Assembly (NCBI GenBank): GCA_016792865.1
Contig: JAEUMJ010000020.1
Span: 1-34,646, forward strand
Reading direction: 5' to 3'
DNA: 34,646 bases
Source: Hyphomicrobiales bacterium
GTDB taxonomy: Bacteria; Pseudomonadota; Alphaproteobacteria; Rhizobiales; Aestuariivirgaceae
The notes beneath the pieces are model-generated. The model was not told the DNA's origin. It saw only the letters and a program-made list of their open reading frames with translations, and did no database searches. Made by a program: the position numbers and the translations under genes. Below are positions 8,008 through 17,284 of this stretch, one piece after another (the first letter of the stretch is position 1; each line of letters starts with the position of its first letter).

Positions 8008-10977
8008 TCAGTCCCCGTAGTACGGACCTTCAAGCCCAAGCGCACGCAGGCGGGTTTGCAGCATGTTCGAGGCCCTGAGCAGGGCAGCGCCGTGGCGGTC
8101 GATCTGGAGCTTCACCATGTCCGCCTGTGAGGTGGAAGACAGGGCCGCAAGGATGGCCGCCACCTCTTCCGCCAGGCCGCGCACGTCGGCGATGGCCTTG
8201 CTGTCGGCAACGGCAGCAACGAGATCGTTCCGCGTGACCTTGCCAACGCCGCTCACCGTGGAAGGTCCGGCATTCACATGGCCTGCGGGCAGGTCGCCCT
8301 TCAGGTTGTGCACGCGCTTGTACTGGATCACGTCGAAAATCTGATCGACGGCCTGCTTGGCACCTTCCACGCGGGAGACATGCTCGGTATCGGCAGCGGC
8401 ATGGGGCAGCAGTTCGATGCGGCCCTTGTATTTTCCTGCCAGCGGCAGGTAGGGCACAAGCGGGCCGGTGAGTTTCTTGCCGGACTTGAAAAGGTCGGCA
8501 TCGATGGCCGCATAGCGGACCTGGCCTGACTTCATCGCCTTGTCGAGCGCCTTCACGTCCACGCACTCGCCACGGTCGTAGTTGAGCAGGATGGCGCCGG
8601 GGTTCAGTTTCGAGAGCACCGAGGCGCCGATCACGCCCGCATTGGCAAAGGTCTTGGTGCGGGGATCGAGGGCACCGAGGCCGGTGTGCACGCTGATGAC
8701 ATCAGCGCCTGTCGCCGCATCTTCCGCCGTGGGGGCAAAGGTGAATCCTTCCGACTCGATCCACACCCGGTGGCGCGGGCGGGCGTGCACCTTCACATGC
8801 ATGCCGAAGCAGGCCGCAAGATGCGCCACTTCACGGCCGATGTTGCCATAGCCGATGATCCCCATGGTCTTGCCTTCCAGCTTTTCGGTGGGGAAGTCCT
8901 TCAGGTCCTTGCCGGTGTCGAAGCGCCCGGCGGCGGAACGCTTGTGCAGCGTTTCCACATCGAGGTCGGGCATCACCTTCAGCAGGGCCTTCATCGTCAT
9001 CTGCGCGGTGGCGCGGCTGTTGAAGCTCGGCGTGTTCATCAGTGGCGCGTCGCCTCCCGCGCCGTTGCCGCCGCCCCAGCAGGCGCACTGCATGTTGCCG
9101 GTGCCCGCGCCGATGCGAACGCCACCCAGCGGAAAGACTGCATCCTTCGGCAGGAAGGTGGCAGCGGCAATCACCGCGTCATACTGGCCCTTGCTGGTGA
9201 TGGGCAGGATTTCCGCCTCGGTCGAAAGGTCGGGCATGTAGAAGAAATGGATCTTGCCCGGTGCATAGGTCTTTTTCGCATTCTGCGGGCCGTCATGGAA
9301 CTCGCCGCCCCTGGCAATGACATGCGCCCGCACGGCGCTGGCATCGGGCTTCTTCTTCTTGTCGAAGCGCAGGCCCACAAGGTCGGCGATCAGCACCTTG
9401 TAGGCACGCGCCGGATCATCGACGCGGGGCAGTGCGGCAGCGGCCTTGGCCGCCGGAATCCGGTGGCCGAGCTTCTCCATCTCCTCCTCAAGCACCAGCG
9501 CCTTGGCGCGCAGGTAGGCATAGGAGAGGTTTTCCGCCAGCGCCGTGATGTCCTTCGTTTCGCGAATGCCGCCGATCCAGGCCCGGTAGTCACCGGGGGT
9601 GCCCGGGAAGGCGTTCACGTAACGGGCCACGTCAAGACCCGGCTCACGCTCGCCGTTGGGATGGGTGAGGCCCTCGACGCCCAGCAATTGCTTGGAGCGT
9701 GCGATGATGCGGGCATGGATGGCGGCATCCGTGATGTCGGCATCGTTGACGCGCAGGAGCGTGACGGCCGCGCCACGGCGTTCTGCTTCCGCCACGCCCA
9801 GCCGGAGAAGCGATTGCCCGGCGATCCATGCATCCAGAGCGGCACGGTTCGCCACCGAGCGGGCGTTCATCTTTTCCACCGGCCCGATCATCTTTGCCAC
9901 GCGCTGCAATCCGAAAGTGGTTTCAGCGAAGGCGAGTGTCGAGAAGGTGTTGATGACGCCACCCAGCATCTTGTCGGAGGAGGGATCATAGAAGGGGCCG
10001 ATGTTCACGCTGCGCTCACCTGAAAGCGGCTTCTTCTGGTCAAGCGGAGTCGCCAGCTTCAATTGGCGCGGGATGGCGGCAAGCGGGGACTTGGCATTGC
10101 GCTCGACCAGCGCAAGCGCCTGCGGCGTGAAGGAGATGACGAAGTAACCGGAAATGCCGCCGATGGCCTTCTGGAACGGCATGAAGAAGCAGCACTTCGC
10201 CGTCACCTTCCTCACCAGTTCGTCGCCCCACGGCATGGCACCGAGCAGAGAGGTGGCGTCGAGCATGGCGTGATGCTCCGCCGGATTGCTGTCGATCCAC
10301 GCCAGAAGGTTCTCGATTTCCTGCCGGGTGTAGGTGGTGGCCCCGGTCGTTTCGTGCCCCACGCCGAAGACCAGCTTCACGCCCTTGTCCTGCAAGAGGG
10401 CGGGAGAGGGAATGCTGCCTTCGCTTTCGGCAAAATGCAGGCGGCTTTCGTCACCCGCCTTCGACAGCCGCATCAGCTCGACGATCTGCGCCCCCCACGA
10501 TTGGCGGAAGAAGCCGCCGGCGGCTGCCGCTTCGCTCTCGGGGCGGGGCGTGTCGATGTAGATCTGCTGTGCCGCATCGGCACCGATCAGGTGAAGGGCG
10601 GCGACCGTGAAGCCGGAATGTCCACCCCCCAGGCCCACGGCCATGCGGTTGCTCTTGGGGAAGCCGAAATAGGAATGGATCTCCCGCATCATGTCGAGGA
10701 TGAACTTGTCGGCGGGGTAGCCGCGATGCATGGAGCGGCCGATCTCCGCCGCCGTGAACGGGCCGATATCCTTGCCGGTGTCATCGAGCTTGCGATAGTT
10801 CTGCTCCAGCCAATGCTCGAACTCGAAGCGCATGCGCCGGGCCTCGACCTCGTCGGCGGCATTGTCGGTGATGGGGCCAACGCCGAAGAACGGATTGCCG
10901 GTGCGGGCGGGCGGGCCTCCTGCCGTTGCGGCAAGGGCGGCGGCGTGCTGGCGCTTCAAGGTGGCGATGTCGGACAT
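8008..10977 (-). CDS. Fusion of SerC-like aminotransferase and SerA-like 2-hydroxyacid dehydrogenase
   Basis: One continuous 989-residue frame encodes two enzymes of the phosphorylated serine pathway type. Residues about 30-480 look like a class V aminotransferase of the SerC kind. LDATSLLG supplies the cofactor-binding Asp (240) and PFQKAIGG the probable PLP lysine (270). Residues about 525-885 look like a D-2-hydroxyacid dehydrogenase: RIGAGTGN, then NTPSFNSRATAQ, the Rossmann motif GYGNIG (709-714), NYDRGE with the catalytic Arg (802) and LPHAAADTEH with the catalytic His (859). The usual acid region reads AIDADLFKSG, so the normal DVFxxEP Glu is not obvious. The last 100 residues are helical and are not an ACT domain. 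SerA normally oxidises 3-phosphoglycerate and SerC aminates the product, so a coupled enzyme is plausible, but the substrate could differ. GGAAAGAG precedes the ATG. Confidence 0.85.
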   Translation of the reverse strand: MSDIATLKRQHAAALAATAGGPPARTGNPFFGVGPITDNAADEVEARRMRFEFEHWLEQNYRKLDDTGKDIGPFTAAEIGRSMHRGYPADKFILDMMREIHSYFGFPKSNRMAVGLGGGHSGFTVAALHLIGADAAQQIYIDTPRPESEAAAAGGFFRQSWGAQIVELMRLSKAGDESRLHFAESEGSIPSPALLQDKGVKLVFGVGHETTGATTYTRQEIENLLAWIDSNPAEHHAMLDATSLLGAMPWGDELVRKVTAKCCFFMPFQKAIGGISGYFVISFTPQALALVERNAKSPLAAIPRQLKLATPLDQKKPLSGERSVNIGPFYDPSSDKMLGGVINTFSTLAFAETTFGLQRVAKMIGPVEKMNARSVANRAALDAWIAGQSLLRLGVAEAERRGAAVTLLRVNDADITDAAIHARIIARSKQLLGVEGLTHPNGEREPGLDVARYVNAFPGTPGDYRAWIGGIRETKDITALAENLSYAYLRAKALVLEEEMEKLGHRIPAAKAAAALPRVDDPARAYKVLIADLVGLRFDKKKKPDASAVRAHVIARGGEFHDGPQNAKKTYAPGKIHFFYMPDLSTEAEILPITSKGQYDAVIAAATFLPKDAVFPLGGVRIGAGTGNMQCACWGGGNGAGGDAPLMNTPSFNSRATAQMTMKALLKVMPDLDVETLHKRSAAGRFDTGKDLKDFPTEKLEGKTMGIIGYGNIGREVAHLAACFGMHVKVHARPRHRVWIESEGFTFAPTAEDAATGADVISVHTGLGALDPRTKTFANAGVIGASVLSKLNPGAILLNYDRGECVDVKALDKAMKSGQVRYAAIDADLFKSGKKLTGPLVPYLPLAGKYKGRIELLPHAAADTEHVSRVEGAKQAVDQIFDVIQYKRVHNLKGDLPAGHVNAGPSTVSGVGKVTRNDLVAAVADSKAIADVRGLAEEVAAILAALSSTSQADMVKLQIDRHGAALLRASNMLQTRLRALGLEGPYYGD

Positions 10978-11126
10978 GGGTGCTCTTTCCGGGCTGGCCT
11001 GACGGCGATTGTTTCCTCGCCATCACTCCTGCTCAGTCTTTGCAGGGAGGGGCCGTCAGCAGCCGCCAACCTCACATCATTTTCCGACATGAGGCACGAT
11101 GACGAACGCCCATCAATGCCGACGGC

Positions 11127-12404
11127 TCAGGCGAGTGCATCCTTGATGCGGTAGTAGAGCATCGCCGCCGCCAGCAGCGGGGTGCGGATCGGGCCGCCGG
11201 GGAAGGGCAGGTGGCGGAAGCGGGCCAGCAGGTCGAAGCGCCCGGCGGTGCCGCGAATGGCCTCGGCCATGAGCTTTCCGTAGATCTGTGCCAGCGCCAC
11301 GCCCTGACCGGAATAGCCATGGGCATAGTAGGTGGTGGGCGAGAGGCGCCCGCAATCGGGAATGCGGTTCGAGGTGATGGCAATATAGCCGCCCCAGGCA
11401 TGCTCGATCTTCACGTCCGCCAGTTGCGGAAAGACGTTCAGCATGCGGGGCCGCATGTAGGCTCCGAGGTCGGACGGTTCCATGGTGGAGTAACTGGCGC
11501 GGCCTCCGAAGAGAAGGCGATGGTCGGGCGTGCGGCGGAAGTAATCGACGATGAAATTGCTGTCGGCCACGGCCTCGTTGTCGAGGATCAGGCTCCGGGC
11601 GCGGGCCTCGCCCAGGGGCTCGGTGGTGATGATGTAGCTTGTCACCGGCATGACCCGGCCATGCAGGGCAGGCACGGTCTTGCCCAGATAGGCATTGCCG
11701 CCGATCACCATGAAGCGGGCCGAGACCTTGCCGGTGGCGGTCCGCGCCCAGGGCGAGGGGCCGCTGTCCACATCCAGCACGCGGGAGTTTTCGTGAATGA
11801 CGGCCCCCGCCTTCACCGCCGCGGCGGCAAGGCCCTTGAGGTAGTTCAGCGTGTGGAAATGACCGGCGCGCGGCTCGCGCATGGCACCGTGATAGAGCGT
11901 GGAGCCGAGTTTCGACTGTAGCGATTGCTTGTCCAGCACCTCACAGCCTGAATAGCCGAGCGCCTCATACTCGTCCCGCCATTCCCGCAGCATGTCCATC
12001 TGCGTCGGCTTGGGGATGCAATGCAGGTAGCCCCACGTGAGGTTGCAGTCGATGCGGTGTTTGGCGATGCGGGCCTCGATCAGGTCTTTCGCTTCCTCGG
12101 CAATGTCGAAGCAGAGCCTTGCATCTGCCTTCGAGACCTGCGTCTCCAGCCGCGCCTGCCCCGGAGAGAAGCCCGTGCACACCTGCCCGCCGTTCCGGCC
12201 CGATGCGCCGGAGCCGATCTTCCCCGCTTCCAGCACCACCACCGACATGCCCGCTTCCGCCAGTTCGAGGGCCGCTGAAAGCCCGGTGAAGCCGCCGCCC
12301 ACCACGACCACATCAGCCGAGGTGTCGCCCGGAAGTGCCCCATAGGTGTCCTGCCGGTTGGCCGTGGCCTCGTAATAACTCAGGTTAATCAGCGATTTCT
12401 TCAT
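11127..12404 (-). CDS. puuB: FAD-dependent amine oxidase, gamma-glutamylputrescine oxidase-like (PuuB)
   Basis: This is a DAO-family flavoprotein of 425 residues. The N-terminal FAD-binding segment is VVVVGGGFTGLSAALELAEAG, followed by EAGKIGSGASGRNGGQV, the typical second signature of the PuuB/OrdL group. HGYSGQGVALAQIYGKLMAE near the C-terminus is the other conserved FAD contact. PuuB oxidises gamma-glutamylputrescine to the aldehyde. The frame is open to 12491, but homologues begin near MKKSLINLSYYE, so I start at ATG 12404. It is divergent from a PuuA-like glutamine synthetase with an 85-bp shared control region, which supports a polyamine or amine breakdown role. No PuuC or PuuD is in the window. 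Confidence 0.82.
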   Translation of the reverse strand: MKKSLINLSYYEATANRQDTYGALPGDTSADVVVVGGGFTGLSAALELAEAGMSVVVLEAGKIGSGASGRNGGQVCTGFSPGQARLETQVSKADARLCFDIAEEAKDLIEARIAKHRIDCNLTWGYLHCIPKPTQMDMLREWRDEYEALGYSGCEVLDKQSLQSKLGSTLYHGAMREPRAGHFHTLNYLKGLAAAAVKAGAVIHENSRVLDVDSGPSPWARTATGKVSARFMVIGGNAYLGKTVPALHGRVMPVTSYIITTEPLGEARARSLILDNEAVADSNFIVDYFRRTPDHRLLFGGRASYSTMEPSDLGAYMRPRMLNVFPQLADVKIEHAWGGYIAITSNRIPDCGRLSPTTYYAHGYSGQGVALAQIYGKLMAEAIRGTAGRFDLLARFRHLPFPGGPIRTPLLAAAMLYYRIKDALA

Positions 12405-12451
12405 GCTTTCAATGCTCTTCAGATGACCCCTTCCGGAACGCTCGGAAACAA

Positions 12452-12463
12452 GGCAATATTGCC
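12452..12463. promoter_or_regulatory. Perfect 12-bp palindrome between puuB-like and puuA-like genes
   Basis: GGCAATATTGCC is its own reverse complement. It sits in the 85-bp region shared by the divergent puuB-like and puuA-like genes, about 27 bases before the puuA ATG. Its position suits an operator controlling both genes. The regulator is not identified. Confidence 0.5.
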
Positions 12464-12489
12464 GAATATCAATAGCATAGCGATCAATC

Positions 12490-13839
12490 ATGAGTCACCC
12501 CAAGTTCGAGGAATACATCACAGGCAACCGGATCAGCGAGGTTGAGTGCCTTGTGGCCGACATGTCGGGCACGGCCCGCGGCAAGATCCTGCCCCCGAAG
12601 AAGTTCCTCAAGGGGCAGCGCAACCGCGGCCTCCGCATTCCCGAAGAAATCTTCACGCTCACCATCAATGGCCGTTACGTGCAGGACACCCAGGCGGTCT
12701 CCGACAGCGCCATCGACGTTTACATGGAGCCCGATGTCGATACGGTGCGCATGGTGCCGTGGTACACCGAACCCACCGCGCAGGTGATCTGCGATGTCTT
12801 CCACCTGAACGACGAGCCGGTATCGATCTCGCCGCGCCATGTGCTGCGCCGCGTCCTGCAGTTGTACAAGGACAAGGGCTGGCGCCCGGTCGTGGCGCCG
12901 GAGCTGGAATTCTATCTGGTGAAGCGCAATCCCGATGCCGACTATCCCCTCGAAGCGGCGGTGGGCCGTTCGGGCCGCAAGGAGCCGGGCGGACAGGCCT
13001 ACGGCATCGACGCCGCCAACGATTTCGATCCCATCGTGGAAGACATCTACGATTACTGCGAAGCCCAGGAACTGGACGTGGATACGCTCTCCCATGAAAG
13101 CGGCCCGGCCCAGCTCGAAATCAACTTCAACCACGGCGATCCGCTGGAACTGGCCGACCAGGTCTTCCTGTTCAAGCGCACGGTGCGCCAGGCGGCGCTG
13201 AAGCACGACATGTATGCCACCTTCATGGCAAAGCCCCATGCCAACGAGCCTGGCTCATCCATGCACATCCACCAGTCGGTGCTGGACTACCGCACGGGCA
13301 AGAACATCTTCTCCGGCAAGGATGGCAAGCCGTCGAAGTATTTCCTCAATCACATCGGCGGCCTGCAACGCTATCTCGCGGCGGCGCTGCCGCTGTGTGC
13401 GCCGAACGTGAACTCCTATCGCCGCCTCGTCCCGGATTCCGATGCGCCAACCAACGTGCACTGGGGCGTTGACAACCGCACCGTGAGCTTGCGCGTGCCG
13501 TCGTCCGACCCGGCAAACCTGCGGCTGGAAAACCGGGTGCCGGGAGCCGACGCAAATCCCTACCTCGCCTTCGCGGCGTCGCTGGCATGTGGCTACCTCG
13601 GCATGATCGAGCGCATCAAGCCCTCCGATCCCGTGGAAGGCTCGGCCTACCGCTATGCCCACACCCTGCCCATCAACCTCGACGAGGCCCTGGACAAGCT
13701 GAACTACACCAAGGCGCTGAAGCAGGTGCTGGGGGAGAAGTTCGTGGAAGCCTATCAAGATGTGAAGTTCGAGGAAATGCAGCACTTCCGCCGTGTCATC
13801 AGTTCCTGGGAGCGGGAATACCTTCTCCTCAACGTCTGA
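12490..13839 (+). CDS. puuA: Glutamine synthetase family protein, gamma-glutamylputrescine synthetase-like (PuuA)
   Basis: The protein (449 residues) has the glutamine synthetase fold. It begins with a short beta-grasp domain (LVADMSGTARGK) followed by the catalytic domain with APELEFYLV, the ligands around ESGPAQLEINF, MHIHQS, NSYRRLVP, and RLENRVPGADANPYLAFAA. The length and the PELEFY variant fit the PuuA/GlnA-like group that ligates glutamate to amines rather than ammonia assimilation GlnA. With the divergent PuuB-like oxidase it would perform the first two steps of gamma-glutamylated amine breakdown. An in-frame TAG lies four codons before the ATG, so the start cannot be much earlier. 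There is no clear Shine-Dalgarno sequence. The true amine substrate is inferred only. Confidence 0.85.
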   Translation: MSHPKFEEYITGNRISEVECLVADMSGTARGKILPPKKFLKGQRNRGLRIPEEIFTLTINGRYVQDTQAVSDSAIDVYMEPDVDTVRMVPWYTEPTAQVICDVFHLNDEPVSISPRHVLRRVLQLYKDKGWRPVVAPELEFYLVKRNPDADYPLEAAVGRSGRKEPGGQAYGIDAANDFDPIVEDIYDYCEAQELDVDTLSHESGPAQLEINFNHGDPLELADQVFLFKRTVRQAALKHDMYATFMAKPHANEPGSSMHIHQSVLDYRTGKNIFSGKDGKPSKYFLNHIGGLQRYLAAALPLCAPNVNSYRRLVPDSDAPTNVHWGVDNRTVSLRVPSSDPANLRLENRVPGADANPYLAFAASLACGYLGMIERIKPSDPVEGSAYRYAHTLPINLDEALDKLNYTKALKQVLGEKFVEAYQDVKFEEMQHFRRVISSWEREYLLLNV

Positions 13840-13888
13840 GTGTCATGCTATCTCTTTGATTCCCGGCATGGAGAGCAGGAGTTTTCGG

Positions 13889-15496
13889 ATGATGCGCAAG
13901 CTGATGCAGCGGTTGCTTCTCGCAGCGGGGCTGGTTTTCGCCGCCCCGCACCTGGCCGAGGCCGCTGCACCGGCATCAGCCGTCAGGTCCGCCGTTTCGG
14001 CCACGCTCAGCAGCGGCGACCGGATGCCCCTGCCCATCGAAAAGGTGCGGCAGGCGCTCACCGCCTTCTATGTCAAGAACAACGCCCAGCCCTACTGGGT
14101 GGGCACCAACCACATGCAGCAATTCCTGCAACGTTTGCAGAATGCCACGCTGGATGGCCTCGATCCGAATGCCTACCCGATCGACTCCCTCCGGCAGCTT
14201 GCCGCCAATGCGCAATCCGGTGGCGTTGCCGAAGGGGCTAAGGCCGAGCTTTACTTCTCTGCATTTTTCATCGCCTATGCCGCCGATCTCAAGATTGGCC
14301 GGGTGACGCCGCAGAAGGTTGATCCCAATCTTTTCCGCAATCGCAAGACCATCGATGCACTGCGCGTGCTATCGGAAATGCAGAAGCAACCGGATGCCGG
14401 AAAGGCACTCTCGCTTTTCGAGCCGCGCAGCAACCACTACCAGACGCTGAAGCGCATGCTCCGCGCCTACACGCGCGTCATCAACGACGGGCTGGATTGG
14501 CCGGTGATCGGGCAGGGCGACAGCCTGAAGCCCGGTGGCAATGATCCGCGCGTGCCCAACATCCGCCAGCTCCTCACCTTCACGGGCGACTATGAAGGGC
14601 CGGACAGCAACTCGACCAAGTATGATGCAGCGCTCTTCGAGGCAGTGAAGAAATTCCAGCTTCGCCACGGCCTTGAAGCCAAGGGCCTGCTCGGCAAGCA
14701 AACCGTGACGGCGATGAACATCAAGCCTGCCGAGCGGCAGCGCCAGATCATCCTGAACATGGAACGCTGGCGCTGGATGCCCGATAGCCTGGGCGACGAG
14801 CATTTCCTCGTCAACATCGCGGGCTTCGAACTGGAATGGGTGCAGGGTGAGGTTGAGCGCGAACGCATGGGCGTGGTTGTCGGCGCAGTTGCCACCCAAA
14901 CACCGGAGTTCTCGCACGAACTGGAGTATGTCGAACTCAATCCGACATGGACGGTGCCATACTCCATCGCCACCAAGGAAATGCTGCCGAAGCTCCGTGG
15001 CAACCCCTATGCCTACGCCGAGGATTTCGATGTCTTCGTGAACGGCAAGCTGGCCAACTGGAGCAATATCAACTGGGGCGCCTATGGCGCTGGCAACTTC
15101 CCCATCACCTTCCGCCAGAAACCCGGCCCCAGGAACGCGCTGGGCAAGGTGAAGTTCATGCTGCCCAATCCCTACAACATCTACCTCCACGACACGCCGG
15201 CCAAGGACAAGTTCGCGAATTCAACCCGTGCCTTCAGCCACGGCTGCATCCGTCTCTCGCGTCCCGCCGACCTTGCCTATGCCCTGCTGGGCGAGAAGGC
15301 GGGGATGAGCCGCGGGCTGATCGACAGCGTCTGGGCCACGCAGCAAACCAAGAGGATCGTGCTGCCGAAGAAGATCCCCATCCATATCGTGTATGCAACG
15401 GCCTTTGCCTCGCAGCGTGGCATCGAGTTCCGGACGGATGTCTATGGTCGCGACCGCAAGCTGGAGGCGGCCCTGTTCGGTCGCCCGGCAAGCTGA
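13889..15496 (+). CDS. Exported L,D-transpeptidase, YcbB/LdtD type
   Basis: This 535-residue exported enzyme makes 3-3 cross-links or attaches proteins in peptidoglycan. It has a signal peptide (RLLLAAGLVFAAPHLAEA), a YcbB-type scaffold region with LDGLDPNAYP, a peptidoglycan-binding helix bundle (KKFQLRHGLEAKG) and a C-terminal YkuD catalytic domain with SHGCIRLS, the nucleophile being Cys about 453. It is the usual size of the LdtD/YcbB group. An upstream frame extension overlaps the end of the glutamine synthetase gene, but AGGAG seven bases before ATG 13889 sets the start there. It lies 49 bp after the puuA-like gene on the same strand and may share its transcript, though the functions look unrelated. 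Its end converges on the SRPBCC gene. Confidence 0.92.
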   Translation: MMRKLMQRLLLAAGLVFAAPHLAEAAAPASAVRSAVSATLSSGDRMPLPIEKVRQALTAFYVKNNAQPYWVGTNHMQQFLQRLQNATLDGLDPNAYPIDSLRQLAANAQSGGVAEGAKAELYFSAFFIAYAADLKIGRVTPQKVDPNLFRNRKTIDALRVLSEMQKQPDAGKALSLFEPRSNHYQTLKRMLRAYTRVINDGLDWPVIGQGDSLKPGGNDPRVPNIRQLLTFTGDYEGPDSNSTKYDAALFEAVKKFQLRHGLEAKGLLGKQTVTAMNIKPAERQRQIILNMERWRWMPDSLGDEHFLVNIAGFELEWVQGEVERERMGVVVGAVATQTPEFSHELEYVELNPTWTVPYSIATKEMLPKLRGNPYAYAEDFDVFVNGKLANWSNINWGAYGAGNFPITFRQKPGPRNALGKVKFMLPNPYNIYLHDTPAKDKFANSTRAFSHGCIRLSRPADLAYALLGEKAGMSRGLIDSVWATQQTKRIVLPKKIPIHIVYATAFASQRGIEFRTDVYGRDRKLEAALFGRPAS

Positions 15497-15510
15497 ACGG
15501 CGGGCGGGCC

Positions 15511-16443
15511 TCAGCCCTTCTTCTTTTTCCCGAAGAAGTTTTTCTCCAGTTCCGCGAAGGCTCGCTGATACACGTTCTGTTCCGTGCGGGGAATGAGGAC
15601 GAGGTCATCCTGCGGTGACGCTTGCCAATCCCCCGTCCAGACGCCGAAGGTGGTGTTGTCGACGGTCACGGGCCAGAGGCGGGGGCCGGAGACATAGTTG
15701 ATCCACGGAATTTCGCATTTGGTGATGCGATAGCTGAAGCTGCGGGTGAGATCGCAGAGATGCAGCAGCTCTTCGTTGAGGTGTCCCTCGCCGAAGTAGA
15801 AGTCGCGCACCCCTGAAACCTTGTCCGCGCGCGCCTTCTTCAGCATGTGCATGCGGGTGATGTCGCCGTGCCATGCACCCATTCCGGCGAAATCGCGCAT
15901 GATGGCCCAGACCTGATCGACAGGGGCCTTGATGACCCGCGAGGTCCACACCTTGTTGGGCTGGCCGCCCTTCCAGCGTTCGGCCCCGGACGGTGCTTGC
16001 GGCTTGTCGCGCCTGATGAGGGCCGCAAGGCTCTTCAGGTTCGCGGTGAAAACCTCCTTCGAGATCAGCTTCTCATACTTGCCTTCATCGCCGGGGCCTT
16101 CGTCGAAGGTTGCCTCCCACTCCACGAAGGTCTGGTTGGACTGGGTCACCGGAAACAGGCGCAGGGTTGCGAGGTAGTTGCGCACCGGGAAGGCCGGCTT
16201 CTCGAAATTGTAGGTGAGGGCGCGCCGCGCATCGTCGAGCATCATCAGGCGTTCGCGGATGTGCCCGCCATCATGGGTGTGGAACGAGCGCACGCAGCCC
16301 ACGACATCCGCATCGAGGCCGCCTTCGATCTTCGACCGGGCAATGGCTGGCGCCCACTTCGGCAGGGAGTTGAAGTCGCGCACCTGCGGCCAGACGGATT
16401 CCACAGGGGCATTGATGATGATGCTGGCATAGGCGCGGGCCAT
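15511..16443 (-). CDS. Tandem SRPBCC (START-like) domain protein
   Basis: This 310-residue protein holds two copies of a SRPBCC/polyketide cyclase-like domain. Copy one spans about 1-150 (begins ARAYASIIINAPVESVWPQVRDF) and copy two about 165-300 (begins KVWTSRVIKAPVDQVWAIMRDF). The repeated x-V-W-x-x-x-R-D-F spacing shows an internal duplication. Members form a deep hydrophobic pocket that binds lipids, aromatics or polyketides, sometimes as enzymes. No catalytic motif can be named. GAGGAG six bases before the ATG supports the start. It is the last gene of the four-gene operon, 10 bp behind the TIM-barrel gene, so it probably acts on the same unknown compound. The C-terminus ends in a lysine-rich stretch. 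Confidence 0.85.
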   Translation of the reverse strand: MARAYASIIINAPVESVWPQVRDFNSLPKWAPAIARSKIEGGLDADVVGCVRSFHTHDGGHIRERLMMLDDARRALTYNFEKPAFPVRNYLATLRLFPVTQSNQTFVEWEATFDEGPGDEGKYEKLISKEVFTANLKSLAALIRRDKPQAPSGAERWKGGQPNKVWTSRVIKAPVDQVWAIMRDFAGMGAWHGDITRMHMLKKARADKVSGVRDFYFGEGHLNEELLHLCDLTRSFSYRITKCEIPWINYVSGPRLWPVTVDNTTFGVWTGDWQASPQDDLVLIPRTEQNVYQRAFAELEKNFFGKKKKG

Positions 16444-16453
16444 GTGGAACTCC

Positions 16454-17284
16454 TCAGAAGGTGATGGCTTTGAAGTCGCGGGTCTGCTGCGTCAGCGCCC
16501 GCTCGGTGGGAAGGCGTTCCATGGAACTTGCGCCATAGAAGCCATGAATGCCCTTGGTGTTGCGGAGGATGTAGGCCGCATCGTCGGGTGACGAGATCGG
16601 GCCGCCATGACACAGGATGATCACGTCCTTGCGCACCCGCCGCGCCGCATCGGCGATATCGGCAATGAGGGCAGGGCAATCCGCAAGCTTGAGCGCGGTT
16701 TCCGCTCCGATGTTGCCGCCGGTGGTAAGGCCCATGTGCGCAACGATGATGTCGGCACCGGCCTTGGTCATGGCGGTGGCCTCGTCGGGCGTGAAGACAT
16801 ATGGGGTGGTGAGCATGTCCTTGGCATTGGCCGCAGCCACGAGATCGACCTCAAGGCCGTAACCCATGCCCGTCTCTTCCAGGTTCTTGCGGAAGAGGCC
16901 GTCGAACAGGCCCACTGTGGGGAAATTCTGGATTCCGGCAAATCCGAGTGCCTTCAATTCATCGAGAAAGTGATCGCGGATCATGAAGGGATCGGTGCCG
17001 TTGACCCCCGCCAGCACCGGCGTGTGCCTGACGACCGGCAGAACCTCACGGGCCATTTCCTTCACGATCTCGTTGGCATTGCCATAGGCGAGAAGACCGG
17101 CAAGCGACCCCCGGCCTGCCATGCGATAGCGCCCGGAGTTGTAGATGACGATGAGGTCGATGCCGCCGGCTTCCTCGCAGCGGGCCGAAAGGCCGGTGCC
17201 GGCACCCCCGCCGATGATCGGCTTCTTCTGCCCGATCATGTCACGGAAGTGGGCGAGAAGGGCCTTGCGAGTTGGCTTGGTCAT
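16454..17284 (-). CDS. Phosphoenolpyruvate hydrolase-like TIM-barrel protein
   Basis: This 276-residue protein matches the TIM-barrel family named phosphoenolpyruvate hydrolase-like. It has [13 protein letters not shown] near the N-terminus, [44 protein letters not shown] and a C-terminal [14 protein letters not shown]. This domain forms the C-terminal half of the plant protein Tm-1, while the N-terminal half is the UPF0261 domain encoded by the gene just upstream. The ATG overlaps the stop of that gene by 4 bp (ATGA), which indicates translational coupling and likely a complex. The true reaction of the bacterial proteins is not established; the PEP hydrolase name derives from distant similarity. 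Confidence 0.85.
   Translation of the reverse strand: MTKPTRKALLAHFRDMIGQKKPIIGGGAGTGLSARCEEAGGIDLIVIYNSGRYRMAGRGSLAGLLAYGNANEIVKEMAREVLPVVRHTPVLAGVNGTDPFMIRDHFLDELKALGFAGIQNFPTVGLFDGLFRKNLEETGMGYGLEVDLVAAANAKDMLTTPYVFTPDEATAMTKAGADIIVAHMGLTTGGNIGAETALKLADCPALIADIADAARRVRKDVIILCHGGPISSPDDAAYILRNTKGIHGFYGASSMERLPTERALTQQTRDFKAITF

Noticed and set aside
8686-10023. A 445-codon plus-strand frame inside the aminotransferase-dehydrogenase gene
   Set aside because: It is the antisense shadow of a GC-rich gene; the opposite strand has recognisable enzyme motifs throughout.
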